Below are positions 12,573-24,550 of a DNA stretch of 64,000 bases, one piece after another (the first letter of the stretch is position 1; every line of letters starts with the position of its first letter). The stretch covers positions 1 through 64,000 of the forward strand of contig CAMPDV010002006.1 of NCBI GenBank assembly GCA_946699065.1, written 5' to 3'. The notes below the pieces were generated by a model. That model saw only the letters and a list, made by a program, of their open reading frames with translations. It did no database searches and was not told the origin of the DNA. This DNA is from Loxodes magnus. Lineage: Eukaryota > Ciliophora > Karyorelictea > Loxodida > Loxodidae. The position numbers and the translations under genes are program-made.

Positions 12573-13099
12573 TTTTTATCGTCTAAATACAATTTTTAGC
12601 TTATAATTTCAAAAATAAACTTTTAATTATAGAACAGTCTATAATAGATCTATAAAGCAGTAATAAAAAGACTTTAATAAACCTTAAAAAAGAAATATTT
12701 TACATTCTAAATTTGAAAAAATAGATTGAAGTTAGTTAAATAAACATTAAGGTTTAGTATAAAGAATAATGTTGAGATTTGTAAAGAAATTTAGGAAAAT
12801 AAATGTATATAAATTTTATTTTTTTTAATTAAAAAACTAAAATTATTAGATGGGAATAGTTATATTCAAAAGTTTATTATATCCAATAATTAAATTTTGT
12901 TTCCAAATAGTGGTCAAAAGTTCTTTGATTGCTTTTAAAAATATGTAGAAAGCTTATTATTTTAATAAATTCAAATGTTTTAATTTAAATTTTTAAACTA
13001 AAAGAGTTTTTTGACATTTATAACTGTAAGAATTGCTTTCTTCAATTATAGACGTTAGTAAATATTTTGAATGCTAGTTAAACATAATCTCCATCTCAT

Positions 13100-14000
13100 C
13101 AATTTTTAATTAATGCTATAGTAACATTTTTTATTTCTTACTTTTTGCTTTTTCCATTTCTAATGATTCTAATCTTCTTGATATAAGTTTCTTGTTAAAT
13201 ATTTTTATTTATAAATCTAAATATCCCAAATAAGACTTCGAAAGTAGTTTATAAATTCTTAATCATATAATATAAGCGTCTTAAATTATAATTCCCAATC
13301 TTTTAAAATAGTCAATTCTTATATTAGATCAACATATATATTTAAAAATATGCTCGAATGTATAATACTCTCCACATATACATTAGGGATTATCAATAGG
13401 ATAATGACAATCTTAGAGGTCTTTTCGAAAATTATAGGATTGTGTTCTAAGTTTATATATACTGACAATTTATAGTCTAAATTATTTGTTCAACTTAGTG
13501 TAAATAATTAGTGGAAATTGGTAAATATTATTAAACAGCTTATCATATATTTTAGAAATAATGTTGTATTTTGTCTCTTATATATTTAGTAAAATTTGTT
13601 GAACTTATACTAAAAATTTTTAGTATAAATCTACTAAAAAAGAATTTAATTTGTAGGAAAAAGCATAAATAATTAATTGGAATACAAAAGAACAACAAGA
13701 AAGCACAAGAAGCAAGGGGTAAGAGTTGGAAGATGAAACGAAGGATACATAACTTTAAGGAGATAATAAAAATGAAGTATCTGATTCATATGATAAGTTA
13801 ATTTAAATATAATTTTTGAATGAATTCTCAAGCAAAAGATTGATATTATTTCTTTCTTATACATTTGCTAAGTTTAATATAGTTATTTTCTGGAAATTTC
13901 TAAAATCTTTGATGTTGTTATCTGAATATATGTGCAGTGGCATGTCTATATAAGGTAAATTTGGTTTTTAATAAAATGTTTATTTAATTTTTTGGTTTTA
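13100..14000 (-). mobile_element. LINE retrotransposon remnant (C-terminal zinc-knuckle region)
   Basis: Minus-strand reading contains CHYPIDNPQCICGEYYTFEH followed by IFKYIC and SNIRIDYFKRL. This matches the C-terminal CxC...H...C motif of many non-LTR retrotransposons, whose RNase H and zinc-finger tail reads C-x-C-G-E-x-x-T-x-E-H-x4-C. A Trp in this stretch is encoded by TGA. Upstream (13700-13950) IYSDNNIKD could be a remnant of the RNase H first Asp motif, but this is weak. No reverse transcriptase core remains here. Confidence 0.55.
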
Positions 14001-15395
14001 TAGTTCTCAAAAGGAAATTGGGTAGAAATAATGATTTGGTCATAATTTGTATCCCATAAATCTGTTAATTATATGAACTGAAATAAAAGTTATGACTTTG
14101 TGGAAGTGAATTTAATTTTAAAGGTATTTAGGAAAAAGTTTAGGTTATTACTAATCTGACTATATTTCTGATATTAAGACTAAAATTATGTTTAGTAATA
14201 ATAAAATGTAATAAAAGTAGTACTTTTTAGAATAGCTTTATTAATAATTAATATTTCTTTAAAAAATGTAATTAATTCTTTTTTATTAACTTGTTACTCA
14301 AATATTGTAAATGCTAAAATATAAAAATGTATACTATTTTTTTAATAATAAGCATACTAATTATTATCCTTAAAATGAAATTAATTTTTAAACTAGAAAG
14401 TTAAATTATTAGATAAGATATTTTATAGCTTATTATTAATCATTTAAAACATTCTTTTACCTTCATTATTAAAAAATACTTTTTATTTATTAGTTTTATT
14501 TCATAGTTAATAGTAATATATTTATTTAGATTTATATAATTAATTGAGCAATCTTTTAGTTACATTTTAAAGCTTACAAATTTATTTTACTTAAAATTAA
14601 TTTCATTATTATTTAATTATAAACAATCAATAATTTAGGTTTATAATTAACTAATTAGTTGCATAGGCTTTATTTTAAACTTCAAATATTGATAAAACAT
14701 AAATAGTAGTGATATATATAAACTAGTTATAAAATAGATTTAAACTTAAAATTTTATATTTATTTCTAAGAATTAATTGAATATCTTATTTAAATTTCTC
14801 ATGCTATAAATCATTTAAAAAACTACTATTTTTATTATAAAAATCTTAATTTCTTAAAATTTTATTATGAATCAGTATTTAATACTTTAATATACTCATT
14901 TTTTAATTACTTACTTACCATTTCATTTTGTTTCTCATATCATTATTTCATTTTTTAATCAATCAATGTTTTTTAATATCTCTTCAATCATAAATAAAGT
15001 ATTAAATATCTTATTTATTCTCAAAATAACCTATACCATTATCATTTATATTTAATCAAAAATATTACTTATTTTAAATATATTCTTTAGTATCAACTAA
15101 TTTTACTACTTTCCATACTTCAACTATTTAGACTCTTCAATTTATACAGTTACTATCTTTCTTATTTCATTCAAATACTATTTAAATATTATAATCAGTA
15201 ATTAATTTGCCTTAAGATATTTTCTCTTTCTTTTATTAAACAAAATTTTTTCTGCATTTTAAAACTTCTGAGATGGAAAAAGTTTATTTAATATTTTTAC
15301 TTAATAAATTTCTCTATTAAATTACTGCGAAAATAACATGCTGAAAAAAAATAATTGATATTAAAGTATTAGTCTGAAATTTTTCAAAAAAATTT

Positions 15396-15434
15396 ATTCC
15401 GTCCGAAAATTTTCCTGTAGTGTAAAACGCTGAG
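15396..15434 (-). repeat. Arm motif, R1 copy (fusion of R2 copies 1 and 2)
   Basis: CCGTCCGAAAATTTTCCTG, then TAGTGTAAAACGCTGAGC. The left flank matches the first R2 motif and the right flank the second. Confidence 0.7.
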
Positions 15435-15876
15435 CAAAAAAACAAAATTAAATTTTTTTCATTTTATTATTCATTTATTAATTCAAAAAAAAATTTAAAC
15501 TTTTAAAATATATCCCTGTTCTTATTTATATCGAAAAATATTTTATTGAGATTCAAAAATTAAAATTTTTTCTTAAAAATATTTTTTTGAATTAAAATTT
15601 TCCCTTTCACTAATATGTTCAACTCTCTAAAAAAATCCTTTTGAAATTTTCAAACTTTTTTAAATTCAAAATAAAAAAGATAACCAAAATGCTGTAAAAA
15701 AATATTCCTTTTATTTAAAAAAAAAATCGAAATTTTTAAACTTTTTTCTAAATAAATTTTAAAATTCCTTTCTTAAAATTTAATTCCTTTAATTCAAAAT
15801 GCTATTACTTCTATCTTTTAACACCTTTTAAACTTTTTATACCCTTTCACACCCTTTGTCCTGTTTTGCAAAAATT

Positions 15877-15914
15877 TAGTCCATCCAAAAAAATGTCTTG
15901 TAGTGCAAAACGCT
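15877..15914 (-). repeat. Arm motif, R1 outer copy
   Basis: TAGTCCATCC, then TGTCTTGTAGTGCAAAACGC and TGAGC, facing left. Corresponds to R2 copy 3. Confidence 0.7.
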
Positions 15915-16680
15915 GAGCAAAAAAACAAAATTTTTATTTTCACACAAATTACACTCAAATATCAATCTTATCACACTAATTAATTACAAATTTAAATTAA
16001 AAATTAAAATTTAATTTAACTACACCTTCTATTTAATTCACCCGTAAACTCCTAAAAATTTAAAAAAATGTATTGCCTCAGAAATTTTTACAACAGAAAA
16101 ACTTTTATACTAAAAAATTTTATAACAGAAACTTTTATAACATAAACTTTTATAACATAAACTTTTAGAATTAAAAAATAATTACTTTTATAATTTTCCA
16201 AATGCTTTCTTTCTCTTTAAATAAAAAATTTAAAAAATTAAAATGCTTTTATTTTAATCTTTATACTCTTAAAATTATTCAACCCTCTCACTACTCACAA
16301 AACACTATTTCTCATTATAAACAATTATAAAAAAGCATTCCACTATTCTTAAAATAATTATCCTTTTAAAATACTTAAACAATAACGTAATTACTCTTTT
16401 AGATTTAAAAAAATAACACATTCAATCCTTTATTTAGTAAATACTTATACACTCTTTGACTTAATTATATATTAGATACATACTACTTTTATCTTACACC
16501 TCAACAATTTAAACAAAAACTTATATCATTATAATTTATTATTATTATATTCATTCAACTACATTGACACTTTGTTATTTTGCTACTTTATTGCTTAGAG
16601 TCGTAACTCAACTTTAGTATACATTAAATATTTTATCATTGCTGTTTAACCGTATAATATCATTGTTATTTTTATATATG

Positions 16681-17196
16681 AGTATAACTGTATAACTGTA
16701 TAACAGTATAACTGTATAATAAAATTATAGATCAGTATTATAACAGTATAAATGTATAACAGTATATAAGTATAATAGATTAGTAGTATTGTAGATTAAT
16801 ATTATAACAGTATAACAGTATAACAGTATAACAGCATAACAGTATAATAGTATAATAGTATAACATTATAACTGTATAACTGTATAACTGTATAACTGTA
16901 TAACTGTATAACTGTATAACTGTATAACTGTATAACTGTATAACTGTATAACTGTATAACATTATAACTGTATAACTGTATAACTGTATAACTGTATAAC
17001 TGTATAACTGTATAACTGTATAACTGTATGACTGTATAACTGTATAACTGTATAACTGTATAACTGTATAACTGTATAACTGTATAACTGTATAACTGTA
17101 TAACTGTATAACTGTATAACTGTATAACTGTATAACTGTATAACTGTATAACTGTATAACTGTATAACTGTATAACTGTATAACTGTATAACTGTA
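16681..17196. repeat. Octanucleotide minisatellite (ACTGTATA)n
   Basis: From about 16862 to 17195 the 8-bp unit ACTGTATA repeats about 40 times almost without error. Before that (16681-16860) variant units such as ACAGTATA and interruptions occur. It lies just downstream of the WD40 gene's end. The second copy of the duplication (45052-45115) has only a handful of units, so the array expanded or contracted after duplication. Any reading frame in it is repeat artefact. Confidence 0.95.
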
Positions 17197-17244
17197 GATT
17201 AGTATTATATAGTAGTATATTGATTATTCAAACACTTAAATTCA

Positions 17245-19890
17245 TTAATCTAAATCAATATATTAATTTAATAAATTCATTAATTTAATAAAAACATCTC
17301 ATCTCATACTTCTCTTAAAGTCCTACTCACTCATCTATATGTTGCTTATTTCACAATTACTCAATCTCATTCCATAGGGAGCATATACACTATTCCAATC
17401 CAACTACTTTATTATTAAATTAATTAAATTGACACCTACCTATCCCACAGATTCATCAACACTTAACAACCTCTATACATTCCATCTTCTCAAGTAGCCA
17501 TATTCATCCCCAGAATAAATCCATCTTGAATCCTTTGATAATGCCAAGGAAAATATTAGATATTCGTGACCACTCAAAGTTAATACACACTAACCAGCTG
17601 AAAAAGACCATATCTTTATGGTTGAGTCATATGACGCTGATATGATATATCTAGAGTCAAAGGAGATTACTACCGAAGAAATAAAATCAGTATGTCCCTC
17701 TAAAGTTCTCAGGAGAGTACCATCAGGGAAATTTCAGATCTTTATGGTTGTGTCATCAGATGCTGATATTATATATCTAGAGTCATAGGAGATTACTACC
17801 GAGTTAACTGGACGAGTATGTCCCTCTAAAGTTTTAACACAGGAACTAGATAAAAAATCCCAAAATGAACTTTATAACTTTCATATCTTGATAGTTTTAT
17901 CAGATGATGCTGATATGATATATCTAGAGTCATAGGAGATTACTACCGAGTTAATAAAAGAAGTATGTCCCTCTAAAGTTCTCAGGAGAGTACCATCAGG
18001 GAAATTCCAGATCTTTATGGTTGAGTCTCATGATGCTGATACTATATATCTAGAGTCCAAGGAGATTACTACCGAAGAAATAGTATCAGTATGTCCCTCT
18101 AAAGTTCTCAGGAGAGTACCATCAGAGAAGTTTCAGATCTTTATGGTTGAGTCTCATGATGCTGATATGATATATCTAGAGTCAAAGGAGATTACTACCG
18201 AGTTAATATAAGAAGTATGTCCGGATAAAGTATTGATTAAAGCAGATGTTTAATAATCTCAGATCTTAATTTTTTTATCCCATGAACCAGTGATAATATA
18301 TTGATTGTCAGGAGAGATAGCTATTGAACTGATGTTGTAGGAATGACCTTTAAGTTCATGAGGATACTCAGTTGCTATATCGGAAAGATTAGCATTACTC
18401 AATACACAACCGATAAACTTAGTATTCCTTAAATTACATTGATGGAAACTTGAATTAGAGAAATCACATTTAGTAAATGTCATGTCCGACATGTCTGCTT
18501 ACACTAATCTCATGTTGGAGAAATTTTATTATGATGCAAACTTAGCATTCAGGTAGTTAAGTATCGTTATCACATTCGATGATACCTACGATACTTTCTA
18601 TGATGTTCTAGATAACTCTAACACCTAATTTAATTTATCAGCCAGTTATTAATTAGATACCCTAGATAACTATAATAAGACCGATGTCTAAAGGGTTAAG
18701 CTTGAGTGATTTAAAGGATGTTACTTCAAAAACTAAATATCAATACTTTATTGTTGTATTAGTTGGTTTAAGATTTAATTTAACTATTCGAATGTTAGAG
18801 TATTGAAATTCACTAAGGCTTATTTTATCAAGTTTGGCTACTCTTAAAGCTATTCATTTTATAAGTTCTATTACTCAAACTAAAGTTCGATAATATGTTG
18901 AAGTAACTTTTAATATTTTCTTTATAGAGTACTTGAAACTTCTTGGTATATTTTAAACTGAGATTAGTCTTTTTATTTTACTTATTCTGGAACTTATTAT
19001 TTGTCTTAGCTTTATTGTCTAGGAGAGGCTTAGTCTTAATATAAGTATTATAATTATTGGCTTTGCTATATTTCTTATTATTGAAGATCCTATAATTGTT
19101 TTTGCTGAAACTACTTTTATTATTATTGACCTTGACATAAACTACTTATTACATTTTATTAACTGAAATAAGATTCTATTAACTAACAAGCTTTTTAATA
19201 AGTTAATATCTAACCCTATGAATAATCTCTCAGAAAATTGAAGACATTTAAGAGATAATACTGAATATTATATCGCAAACCTTAATCATTCAAATTTAAA
19301 TTATATTCTTACTTCATCACATTGATTTCTCTTAGTATATCCGTAAATTATTACTATTATTCTTATAGCTAATACTGATTTGCCTACTGCTGGTGGATAT
19401 GCTAGCGCTATTACTATTATTATTAAATGTTGAGTTCCGATAATCGATTCAATAAACTCTTAATTCTATTAACTCTTTAAGTATATTATTCTATCAAGAT
19501 CTTGAATATTCATTTAATTACCTACTAGCAGATATTATTCCACTATTAACTAACACCATTTATAACATTTCTTATAAACTATAGCTGCTCTTATTTCTAA
19601 TTCTATTATTCCTATAACCAATCGAGTTATTGATTTAATCATAATTAATCCAATGCACGAGGTTGCTGAGGCAACAAAGGTTATATTGGTTATTATACCA
19701 TATAGTTTTGTAGATCCTAAGGACTTATAATAAAAGTTTGCTGGTGATTTATACAATATACCATTCTCGTAAGCTGATATATGGCACTTAGACAGTTGAA
19801 ACATTAAACGCAGTTGCAAGGAAGTTGCTTGGCTTAAAACTAACCTTAATCGAAAGCATTTCTACAGTTAGGACACTGTTATATATCCAT
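17245..19890 (-). CDS. RING-like / Gln-rich coiled-coil / pentapeptide / 7-blade WD40 protein, copy 1
   Basis: From ATG at 19890 one frame stays open for 881 codons to TAA-TGA (17247-17242) when TAA/TAG=Gln and TGA=Trp. Order: residues ~6-50 a cysteine cluster (QQCPNCRNAF, then PCNCVQCFNCL) like a RING-type zinc finger; a long Gln-rich helical middle; around residues 445-500 pentapeptide-like repeats (NMRLVQADMSDMTF, CDFSNSSFHQCNLRN); then seven WD40 blades of the form GHTxxINSVVISxDSRYIIS followed by ASxDxTIKIW. Blades differ mainly at a few residues (after GHT, before DSRY, after SAS). The last blade ends LRRWNVQ and a ~95-residue tail follows. Likely a ubiquitin-ligase-like or recognition protein with a propeller binding face; the E3 role is inference. 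Nearly the same gene lies at 45153-47780. The 2646-nt length is a multiple of three with no frame break. Confidence 0.9.
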
Positions 19891-20107
19891 TTATAAAAAA
19901 TAAAATTAGTTTTAGTATTTAGAAACTAATTACAATGAAATAAAAATTAAAATATTTAAAATTTAATTATTAAATTTAATTTATTAATAAAATACAAACT
20001 AATAAAGATTAACTTCTCTTAAAAAATGAGAAAAAAGAGATGGTTTATATCCAAAATATAGGGGACCAAATCACAAAAGATGGGGCACTCCTATCAAAAA
20101 TCCGAAA
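19891..20107. promoter_or_regulatory. Upstream region of WD40 gene, shared by both copies
   Basis: About 215 bp of AT-rich DNA between the WD40 ATG and the 18S fragment, nearly identical to 47781-48004. It must contain the promoter if the genes are transcribed from their own start. No specific element can be named. Confidence 0.35.
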
Positions 20108-20549
20108 AGAGAAAATAACTCAAGGCAGAAGATACTGAATCTACAATCGACGAGATGAAGCCCAGTGTCGTTATTTCTTGTCTCATTCAGGATTGGGTAA
20201 TTTGCACGACTGCTGCCTTCCTTAGATGTGGTCTCTCAGGCTCCGGAATTGAACCCTAATTCTCCATTACCCGTCACTGCCATAGTAGTCCAATACCATC
20301 GAAAACTGATAGGGCAGAAACTTGAATGATCCGCCATGCTTCATGGTCCTTGTGTATTATAATTCCCACACTGACGATATCTAATAAACATCTTTCATGC
20401 ATTTTAGAATTACTACGATTATCTAACACACCATCAAATAAATTATCACTGTTTTAATGAACCATTCGCAGTTCCACTAGTAAATGCTTAAGCATGCATG
20501 GCTTAGTCTTTGAGACAAACATATGACTACTGGCAGGATCAACCAGATT
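20108..20549 (-). rRNA. 18S rRNA, 5' fragment (copy 1)
   Basis: Reverse complement begins AATCTGGTTGATCCTGCCAG, the universal 18S 5' end, followed by GTCTCAAAGACTAAGCCATG and GTTTCTGCCCTATCAG. It stops after the GACACTGGGCTTCATCTCG region, about 440 nt in, and runs into non-rDNA sequence. The truncation point is the same in copy 2. The remainder of 18S lies at the opposite end of the rDNA block. Confidence 0.93.
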
Positions 20550-21310
20550 TATACTTTTCTATTTTCATCCACTTTTTCTATATACTCCTTTTCTCCCCCT
20601 TCATTTATGTTTCGTAACACTACCCTTCAACTATTCATACTCCAACCCACCTTTTACTCCTACTTGTCTTAAAAAATATACGCTAAGCCACCACTATAGT
20701 CATCAAGATCTTCTTACCTTCTTAGCCATCCTTCATTTCTTATATATGCATTTCTCAATTTTTAGATTCACGCCTTTGTCACACATAACTCATTCATTAA
20801 GCACATCATTTTTTCTTTCAAGTCTCTTTTCTACTTTTTATCTACTTATATTGAATCTTCTTTTCTCAAACGGTAGCACTTAAAGGGCTTAATACTTAAG
20901 TATCATCTTCTTCGTTTCATTCTTCATCTATCAAAACTTTTTCTTTTGCTTTCTCTTTTTTCAAATTTTCAAAAATTTGAAATTTTGTAGTTTAATAATC
21001 AAAATAAGTTAAAGTAAGTAAAACCCCAGCAGAGATAGTAATGAGAATCTCGATGTAAAACCCTAGATAGATGATATAAATATAAGTAACTAAAGGTACT
21101 ACTAGGTACTACTAGGTACTAATAGGTATGACAAGGTAATACAAGGTATTAAGTGATACTATTAGATAAAACTTCTCGTATAAATAGGCATTAATAGCTA
21201 CAACTACTCGGTACAACTAGGTTTTACTTTTAGGTGCTACTTCTCATTATAACTAGGTACTATTAGGTCTTACTTTTAGGTACTACTAGGTATTTAAATG
21301 AGTAAAGTCC
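20550..21310. other. rDNA intergenic spacer (copy 1)
   Basis: Between the 28S 3' end and the next 18S 5' end. The part at 20560-21000 is pyrimidine-rich on the plus strand. At 21085-21300 it has degenerate tandem units around ACTAGGTACT. Spacer organisation implies derivation from a tandem rDNA array. Confidence 0.75.
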
Positions 21311-24085
21311 CAGCAGAGAGATAAAGAAGAGATAGATCAAGTGACTTTGGAATAGTCTCATCAGATTGTAAGGCAAGCTTACTCTCATGCGTACAACACC
21401 AGGCCAATACTTAGTGGTCTACGAAGGATCTATCCTATCTACTTGTATGTGATGAGCCATTCTTATTCTGTTAACAGACATGGGGAGGGCTTGAGGATAT
21501 AAAAAGTATTGTTTTCATAAGTAGATAGAAGGCGTCGCTCCCAGATTAAATTCTGACTTAGAGGTGTTCAGTCATAATCTATGCAGATGGTAGAGTAGCC
21601 ACACGGACTGCTCAACCAATGGCAATACCAGAGATCTGGACCAACGAATCCTCTCGTACTGAGTTGGATTACTGTGGTGGCGCAGTGATCAGTAGGGTAA
21701 AAATAACCTGTCTCACGACAGTCTAAACCCAGCTCACGTTCCCTTTTGACGGGTGAAAGATCCGATACTTGTGAATTCTGCTTCATAATGATAGGAAGAG
21801 CCGACATCGAAGAATCAAAAAGCAACGTCGCTATGAACACTTGGCTGCCACAAGCCAGTTATCCCTGTGGTATTTTTTCTGACACCTCTTGCTTAAAATT
21901 CGTAAAAGGATCGATAGGCCATAATTTCCCAGTTTATCCTGACAATGAGACGTTAAATGATGCCAGCTTTTCCCCTTTTGGCCTGTGAGCGGTTTCTGTC
22001 TGCTCTGAGCTGGCCGTAGGACACCTGTGTTATCTTTTAACAGATGTGCCGCCCCAGCCAAACTCCCCACCTGGCGGTTTCTCTCACTCAGTTACATTGC
22101 TAGAAAGTTACTGAATGACAGTAGGAATCTCGTTAATCCATTCATGCACGTCACTAATTAGATAACGAAGGCATTTGGTTACCTTAAGAGAGTCATAGTT
22201 ACTCCTGCCATTTACTCGTGCTTCGTTGAATCTCATCACCTTGACTTTCAGAACACTGGGCAGAAATCACATTGTGTTAACAGATCACCTTCACAATGCT
22301 TTGTTTTAATTAAACAGTCGGATTCCTCCTGCCGTTCCAGTTCTGAGGTGGCCATTCGCCGCAGGGCCGACCACCTTCGGTCATGGCGACAAAACTCCCA
22401 CTTCCGTGAAAATTAAGTTACACAATCCCTCCAGTGGAGACTTCTACCTAGCCCTCAGAGCCAATCTTTCTCCCGAAGTTACAGATCTAATTTGCCGACT
22501 TCCCTTACCTACATTATTCTATTGACTAGAGGCTGCTAACCTTGGAGACCTGCTGCGGTATAGGTATGAATACTCCTACATATTACATGCCACAAGTTTC
22601 ATGGATCGTAGTTGGTGCTCCAGACAACACATACAGTTTACTACTCTTCCATAAATCACGCCTCCCTCACTATAATGGATCCAGACACACATGTATATTA
22701 GACAGAAAAGACAACTCTCCCCCGACATATTACAGCATATTGTGTCACCACTATGTAGTAAGTACCTATGGAATATTAACCATATTCCCTTTCCCTCGTA
22801 AAGTTAGGATCGGGTTACTCATAATACAGTGCGGTTCTCATGAAAACCTTCTCCATTTCAGTCTTCCAAGTTGGCATTGGAATACTTGCTACTACCACCA
22901 AGATCTGCACTAATACCTGCTCCATAACTCTTCACAGAATTACCTCCATGTAGATACTACACCCTCCTACACCAGAGGGCAGAGTATGGGCACCAGCCTT
23001 TCGCGACTTCCATTTTCAGGGCTAGTCCATTCTGTAGGTGAGTTGTTACACACTCCTTAGCAGGTTCCGACTTCCATGACTTCCGTCCTACTGTCTAAAT
23101 GGATTAACGACTTTTCTTGCAGACAGGTTCTGTCGCCTTAACTCCGTTTCAGGTTGCCCTCATCGCCAGTTCTGCTTACCAGGATTGGCCCACTAGGGAC
23201 ATTTATGTCATGTCACGTTCATTTATGAAACGTTACTACACCCATTTAAAGTTTGATAATAGGAGGAAGGAGTGACTCCTCTCGAACCTCTATTTATTAG
23301 CTTTACGGATAACAAGAAAAGTCCCAGCTGTCCTGAGGGAAACTTCGGAAGGAACCAGCTACTAGATGGTTCGATGAGTCTTTCGCCCCTATACTCAGGT
23401 CCACAGAGCGATTTACAAGTCAGCACCTACACGAACCTTCAATCAGAATTTCCCCTGGCTTCGTCCTGCCCAAGCATAACTTACCATCTTTCGGGTCCCA
23501 GCCATTTCGCTTACTCTACTTACGGGTCTCTACTGATGGTAGAGATCACTTTCATTTCGCCTACACATTTTTCTGCACAGACTCACGATATAGCTAGACT
23601 CCTTGGTCCGTGTTTCAAGACGGGACGATCTGTCCATTATATCCTTGCAATACTTCTTTTCAAAGCTTTGCTCAGATTTATTGTAGACGCACAGCTTCCT
23701 CTCCAACTATTTCAGGTCTTTTAACTCTCTTTCCAAAGTACTTTTCACTTTTCCCTCACGGTACTTGTGCACTATTGGGCTCTGGACGTATTTAGCCTTA
23801 CGAAGAGTTTACCTCGCACTTTGGACAGCAATCCATGCTGTCCGATTTTTAGATAGTTTGGTTTTTAATCTAATTGAACCTCACGGGGTTATCACCCTCT
23901 ATGACGTGTCATTCCTGACCAATTTGGTCAATCAATCCAACACCATTCCTCCCTAACTTAGATAATTCCGAAGATTTACAAGTGGGCTTTGACCGCTTCA
24001 TTCGCCGTTACTAAGGCCATCCTTTTTAGCTTCTTTTACTCCGCTTATTGATATGCTTAAGTTCAGCGGGTTATTTTGCTCCCCT
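21310..24085 (-). rRNA. 28S rRNA (copy 1, internal deletion)
   Basis: The minus strand starts near CCGCTGAACTTAAGCATATC and runs through conserved blocks such as CTCTTAAGGTAACC and GGATTAACGAGATTCC, to the 3' region with GAACACCTCTAAGTCAGAAT. Around 22118 a block of about 180 nt, present in copy 2 (49122-49303), is absent; the junction is at a GACAGTA heptamer present on both sides in copy 2. The lost block is conserved 28S core near the peptidyl-transferase domain, so this copy cannot give a normal rRNA. The exact 3' end is uncertain by some tens of bases. Confidence 0.9.
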
Positions 24086-24161
24086 CAAATCACAAATACA
24101 TATACTCAGTTTTTTCACTTGGTAAAAGAATTCTTATTCACTTACATTTGTATTTTATATG

Positions 24162-24312
24162 ATACTGAAAGGAACATACCTTGAGTTTCCCCAAGGTGCC
24201 TGTTGCGTTGGGAAACCTGATGACTCACGAAATCCTGCAATTCGCATTGAATTTCGTGCTTTGCTGCGTCCTTCATCGACGTCAGAGCCTAGGCATCCAT
24301 TGTTGGGGCTTT
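24162..24312 (-). rRNA. 5.8S rRNA (copy 1)
   Basis: Reverse complement contains GACGTCGATGAAGGACGCAG and TGCGAATTGCAGGATTTCGT, the hallmark 5.8S core, between ITS1 (24313-24401) and ITS2 (24086-24161). Ends are approximate. Confidence 0.92.
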
Positions 24313-24401
24313 TGTTTTATTTAAGTTTATATATTTGATAAAATGAAAAGCAGCATAAAGCTGTAAATAAATTTGATTTTTGTAATGTTTGATATTAATA
24401 T

Positions 24402-24515
24402 TAATGATCCATCCGCAGGTTCACCTACGAATATCTTGTTACAACTTCTCCTTCCTCTAAGTGGTAAGGTTCAATTAGCTTCCCATTAGTCCGAGAGGTT
24501 CACCTGATTACTCGA

Positions 24516-24550
<35 letters not shown>

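Larger units (their letters stand above)
14600..16280 (-). repeat. Repeat arm R1
   Basis: Reverse complement of arm L (about 1-1860) and direct repeat of 42660-44800. It carries two arm motifs (15396-15434 and 15877-15914), both facing left. Compared with R2, the 274 bp between motifs 1 and 2 are missing, with the junction exactly at the motif. That looks like recombination between neighbouring motif copies. Confidence 0.7.

Noticed and set aside
16780-16962. Open frame made of repeated Tyr-Thr-Val-Ile-Gln-Leu
   Set aside because: It is the translation of the ACTGTATA minisatellite, not a gene.
16681-17196. Regular tandem array considered as CRISPR or telomere
   Set aside because: Eight-bp units without spacers, internal location, and a eukaryotic genome.
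17580-18211. Plus-strand open frames with repeated YLESKEITTE peptides (also at 45550-46146)
   Set aside because: These are antisense shadows of the WD40 repeats on the minus strand.
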